Source: Bacteroidota bacterium (GTDB taxonomy: Bacteria; Bacteroidota; Bacteroidia; Chitinophagales; Chitinophagaceae). Taken from it: a stretch of DNA of 15,271 nucleotides. Made by a program: the position numbers and the translations under genes. The stretch covers positions 1-15,271 of the forward strand of contig JAEYQO010000029.1 in the NCBI GenBank assembly GCA_023409975.1, given 5' to 3'. Positions 12,657 to 15,271 of the stretch are shown here, piece after piece (the stretch's first letter is position 1; each line of letters opens with the position of its first letter). The notes under the pieces are model-generated. The model saw nothing but the letters and a program-made list of their open reading frames with translations. It ran no database searches and was not told where the DNA came from.

Positions 12657-13400
12657 ATGAAGAAGGTTTTGATTGCGTCAATTCTGTTAACTCCGTTATT
12701 GTTTGGCTGCCATAAAGAGCCAGGGATAAATGTTCAAAAATCATCAACGGCAACTCACGCTAAGACTATCAATTGTTCGCCGGGTAATACAAATAACGAG
12801 TATGATGAAGGAGGGGCAATACACAATGAATGTCTCCTCGCTGTTTCTGGTTATCTTGGTTTGGAGACACTTCCCGGTAGTAGCTTAGCAGCCGGCATTG
12901 AAAACTATATGTATACAACTTATAGTTTTTCAATAGATCTCGATCCGGGAGTGATACAGTCTGACGTAGAAGATTATATAGCGAACGGAATGTCGGCTTT
13001 TATAGACCCTGAATCAGTTGAAGGAGAGGCGATTAATAGCTTAATTAACATGTTCACCCCTACTTATATGTCCAGTAACTCATACTGCGATGCAAGACTT
13101 GACATCCTAGCGTTTGAAAGTAACATAACTGGGAATGAAGACCTAACTACGTCTGAAAAGACCGCTATACTGCTTTTTTCGTCGACTCTACGCCATTCAT
13201 TATATTTTTGGGAGGAACGTTCGGAGGGTAATAACGAGGTTATGGATGCTCGCCTTACTGGTACTGCTCTTGCAGACGCTATAGGAACAGTTGTGGGGCT
13301 TTTTTACTCGGACGCAAACACTTTATGGGGGCAACTTAAAGAGGCCGCTGTTATTGGTGCCATGTGGAGCGCGATCTATGATTATGTTATGAATGCCTAA
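12657..13400 (+). CDS. Putative lipoprotein, uncharacterised Bacteroidota family
   Basis: 247 residues. Signal peptide with lipobox LLFGC, so Cys18 is lipidated. The following HKEP partly fits the K-(D/E) surface-export signal of Bacteroidota lipoproteins. After a Ser/Thr-rich linker (25-45) comes N47-EYDEGGAIHNECLLAV (to 63). This resembles a 'N-x-YD-x-x-G-x-x-HN-x-x-L' motif that I recall at the start of many unnamed secreted Bacteroidota proteins. The C-terminus (203-244) is a Gly/Ala-rich amphipathic stretch, ADAIGTVVGLFYSD...AAVIGAMWSAIYDY, which could insert in or pack against a membrane. Mature cysteines are C40, C59 and C144. It has its own promoter and a strong terminator, so it is a one-gene unit. 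AT-rich compared with genes left of the insertion sequence. Function unknown. Confidence 0.8.
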   Translation: MKKVLIASILLTPLLFGCHKEPGINVQKSSTATHAKTINCSPGNTNNEYDEGGAIHNECLLAVSGYLGLETLPGSSLAAGIENYMYTTYSFSIDLDPGVIQSDVEDYIANGMSAFIDPESVEGEAINSLINMFTPTYMSSNSYCDARLDILAFESNITGNEDLTTSEKTAILLFSSTLRHSLYFWEERSEGNNEVMDARLTGTALADAIGTVVGLFYSDANTLWGQLKEAAVIGAMWSAIYDYVMNA

Positions 13401-13404
13401 ATCT

Positions 13405-13438
13405 AAAAAGAGGTTGTATATCTCTGCAACCTCTTTTT
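13405..13438 (+). terminator. Rho-independent terminator
   Basis: AAAAAGAGGTTG (13405-13416) pairs fully with CAACCTCTTTTT (13427-13438) across a 10-nt loop. The 3' arm ends in a T-run (TTTTTT), and the structure begins 5 nt after the lipoprotein stop. The A-run/T-run symmetry may let it act on both strands. Confidence 0.9.
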
Positions 13439-13466
13439 TATTATTGTTAGTTACTATTCTTGTAGT

Positions 13467-14369
13467 ATGGTTATTAAATTACCAAGTGCATTAACTTGTA
13501 TTTTATTATTTGTTTTTATTACTAACCTATCGGCTCAACCGTTGCGCCAAAATTATAACGTAAGAATCCCGTTTACAGTTTTGGATCATATTATGATTGA
13601 AATTTCGGTGAACGCGAACCATAGTACCCATAAGTTCGTTTTAGATAACAATGCGTCATTTATTATTGATTCCGGTCACGTTATTGCGAGAGAAATTAAT
13701 CTCGATAAAAAACTTCCATTTAAAGCGCCGGCGTTTACCCCAGGTATTACCGGAAAACAGCAGATCATAAAAGCAGTCGATATCTTTAAAACTGCGGACC
13801 TCTCTTTCAAGACAGATTTTATCGTCATTATGGACTTTTTTCCACCAGAACTTAAGGGGAATGGTGTCGCTGGGATAATTGGTTGGCCAATATTTAATAA
13901 CATTATAAAAATTGATTTCTCTGAAAATTCAATCTCCTGGGCCAGTGAAAGAGACTCAATAAAAAATTTAGATTTAAGTAATAAAATCGGCGCAAAATTC
14001 AAGAAAAGGTTAATGCGAAAAGAGGTGCAGATTCCTGTTACAATTAACAACGAGACCTTTGTATGCCACTTGGATTTTGGTTATAACGGCTCAGTTCTAT
14101 TACCTCATAAAGACTTTCGAAAAGCTTTAAAGGATTATCCCGCAACTTTAGAGACAAAAGAATTTGTTACTCTAGGTGGCGTAGAGAAAGCTGATCTGTA
14201 TTCAGTTGACTCTACTGAAATGCATATTGGTGGCGTGAAAATGCATGCAAAAGTAGACTATATATCATCTTATAAAAATAATTATGGATTGATTGGATTG
14301 TCACTATTAAAAAAGCTCAAGTACGTTCTCATTGATTATAAGGATAATGAACTCTACTTTGTTCAATAG
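13467..14369 (+). CDS. Secreted two-lobed retropepsin-like (aspartyl protease fold) protein
   Basis: 300 residues. Signal peptide (hydrophobic 8-22, cleavage near NLSAQP, 20-25). Two similar halves each resemble a retropepsin-like lobe. Lobe 1 (about 33-152) has KFVLDNNASFIID (56-68) and closes with GVAGIIGWPIFNNIIKIDF (133-151). Lobe 2 (about 185-298) has CHLDFGYNGSVLLP (200-213) and closes with GLIGLSLLKKLKYVLIDY (274-291). The normal catalytic D-T/S-G is D60-N-N in lobe 1 and D203-F-G in lobe 2, so both Asp remain but the flap-supporting residues are altered, most strongly in lobe 1. It may be a weak protease, a zymogen-like form or a peptide-binding protein. It starts 29 nt after the terminator of the preceding gene; no convincing promoter was found. 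Family call rests on pattern and not on a profile search. Confidence 0.72.
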   Translation: MVIKLPSALTCILLFVFITNLSAQPLRQNYNVRIPFTVLDHIMIEISVNANHSTHKFVLDNNASFIIDSGHVIAREINLDKKLPFKAPAFTPGITGKQQIIKAVDIFKTADLSFKTDFIVIMDFFPPELKGNGVAGIIGWPIFNNIIKIDFSENSISWASERDSIKNLDLSNKIGAKFKKRLMRKEVQIPVTINNETFVCHLDFGYNGSVLLPHKDFRKALKDYPATLETKEFVTLGGVEKADLYSVDSTEMHIGGVKMHAKVDYISSYKNNYGLIGLSLLKKLKYVLIDYKDNELYFVQ

Positions 14370-14536
14370 GTAGGTCTGTTATGGCCGATTGATAACCTTG
14401 CTAGTCCGGCACTTCAATTTCTGTGGGAACACTGATGTGGCAATTTCACTCAAATGTGTGAAAAAAGTGATACGGCGACGACAGGGTTTAACGAGCTATA
14501 GAGTGCGATTAGAAGGTAGTTTTTTAAATAAGAATA

Positions 14537-15046
14537 ATGAAACAATTATTTTTTATTTCTTTATTCGCAGGATTGTTATCGCAGAGTTGTTCCAAAAAGG
14601 ATGATTCCGTTGAGATGCGTCAATCAAGTAGTTCTGCCTCAACAGTTGTTATATCCACTGAAACGGTAGTGAAAAAAGGTGTGAATGTTGAAGTCGACGG
14701 TCGGCTATTTAGGTGTATAGGTGGCGGACCAATTTGCGAGATCATCGTCACAACAACAGTCACCAGTGCTTTCACCGCTAATCCCGGAGACAATGGAGAT
14801 GAAGGCGACTATTACGCAGTATTGGGGTTAACTGAATCCGACGAGCTAGTGATGAGCTTTTACAAACCTAGCTTGTCTCAAGAGGAGCTTGCTTATTTTA
14901 ATAACGGTACTTTTTTGCTTGAAAACCCGTTTATATTAGGTACTGATTTATGCGAAGAGTTAGGAGTGTCTGAATATTATCGGGTAGATGCCGGTTCATA
15001 CGAATATTCTGATGAGGGGAATTTTTATACTGTAAATTTCAACTAA
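14537..15046 (+). CDS. Putative surface lipoprotein of unknown function
   Basis: 169 residues. Hydrophobic signal (3-14) and Cys18 in LLSQSC. The residues just after the Cys, S-K-K-D-D, match the lipoprotein export signal (K followed by two acidic residues) that places Bacteroidota lipoproteins on the cell surface. A Ser/Thr/Val-rich linker leads to GRLFRCIGGGPICEI (55-69), where C60 and C67 could pair, followed by an acidic region (83-91, NPGDNGDEGD-like) and C139. No known domain was recognised. The gene follows the retropepsin-like gene after 167 bp that hold no clear gene; a -7-like TAGTTTTT (14517-14524) lies right before the start without a -33 box. The next gene begins 30 nt later, so these two are probably co-transcribed. 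Confidence 0.75.
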   Translation: MKQLFFISLFAGLLSQSCSKKDDSVEMRQSSSSASTVVISTETVVKKGVNVEVDGRLFRCIGGGPICEIIVTTTVTSAFTANPGDNGDEGDYYAVLGLTESDELVMSFYKPSLSQEELAYFNNGTFLLENPFILGTDLCEELGVSEYYRVDAGSYEYSDEGNFYTVNFN

Positions 15047-15076
15047 TTGAGTAGCGCCAGATTCGCCTTTTGAATT

Positions 15077-15271
15077 ATGAAACTAATTTTTCTTTACTGC
15101 ACGGCCTTTTTCGTTTTGCCTTTTAACGCGTTTGCACAAGAGCAGCCCAAAGATTTCGTTAAAATTCAGTCGCCGAAAATTGAGTCGAAAAGTACCATAT
15201 TCAAATATCTACAGGAGGCCGGCCTGGATACCTTTGATAACTATTTTGTAAAAAATGGCCTATTTCTTGAT
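15077..15271 (+). CDS. Secreted protein, 5' part only (runs off the window)
   Basis: The frame opens with MKLIFLYCTAFFVLPFNAFAQ, a clear signal peptide with cleavage after NAFA (residue 20), and stays open for 65 codons to the edge. The visible mature part (EQPKDFVKIQSPKIESKST..., then KYLQEAGLDTFDNYFVKNG) is not recognised. It starts 30 nt after the surface lipoprotein stop, in the same direction, and probably belongs to the same transcript. Confidence 0.7.
   Translation, partial: MKLIFLYCTAFFVLPFNAFAQEQPKDFVKIQSPKIESKSTIFKYLQEAGLDTFDNYFVKNGLFLD

Noticed and set aside
13455..13462. TATTCTTG as a -7 box for the retropepsin-like gene
   Set aside because: It lies only 4 nt before the ATG, would put the transcript start inside the gene, and has no -33 partner.
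14444..14463. TTTCAC...GTGAAA hairpin downstream of the retropepsin-like gene as a terminator
   Set aside because: The stem is AT-rich and only 6 bp, and on the plus strand it is followed by A rather than T residues.
14389..14604. 71-codon plus-strand frame overlapping the second lipoprotein start
   Set aside because: It overlaps the lipoprotein signal peptide in another frame, has no recognisable features, and the lipoprotein has a clear lipobox and export signal.
1..15271. CRISPR arrays, tRNA, rRNA or riboswitch-like structures
   Set aside because: No regularly spaced repeats, cloverleaf-like sequence or known riboswitch core was seen on either strand by eye; a covariance-model search would be needed to exclude small RNAs.

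Overview
The window looks like chromosomal DNA from a member of the Bacteroidota, most likely a Chitinophagaceae/Chitinophaga-type organism. The signs are several -33 TTTG / -7 TAnnTTTG promoters, the absence of Shine-Dalgarno-dependent starts, lipoproteins with acidic/Lys surface-export signals, a short-chain-dehydrogenase type L-threonine dehydrogenase and a sirtuin lacking zinc cysteines. The species assignment is inference from gene style and has not been tested by search.

Positions 1-11130 are a moderately GC-rich, housekeeping-like stretch. After a non-coding leader with short repeats and a solitary insertion-sequence end come a membrane fatty acid desaturase (+), a convergent outer-membrane beta-barrel protein (-) and ftsY (+), the signal recognition particle receptor. 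Next is a tight minus-strand operon: a 930-residue polytopic GT-C-like membrane protein, a GT9 heptosyltransferase-like protein and a Sir2/CobB deacylase. Its promoter lies at about 8114-8145. Further right on the minus strand are an SDR-type threonine dehydrogenase and carA, each with its own promoter. A small secreted protein (+) diverges from carA. The surface-glycan genes (GT-C-like plus GT9) probably act together on the cell envelope; the sirtuin appears to be carried with them.

Positions 11131-12521 are a complete-looking IS4-family insertion sequence with 24-bp terminal inverted repeats. Its transposase carries an apparent single-base frameshift near the N-terminus, and no target duplication is visible. 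A short 3' gene remnant abuts its left end.

Positions 12522-15271 are clearly more AT-rich and all genes are on the plus strand. They are a lipoprotein with its own promoter and terminator, a secreted two-lobed retropepsin-like protein whose first catalytic triad is degenerate, a second lipoprotein with a surface-export signal, and the start of another secreted protein. None is a recognised system. The composition change exactly at the insertion sequence and the missing target duplication suggest that it marks a junction with an accessory, envelope-directed gene block. This block is the most likely place for something undescribed. No CRISPR array, tRNA or rRNA was seen.
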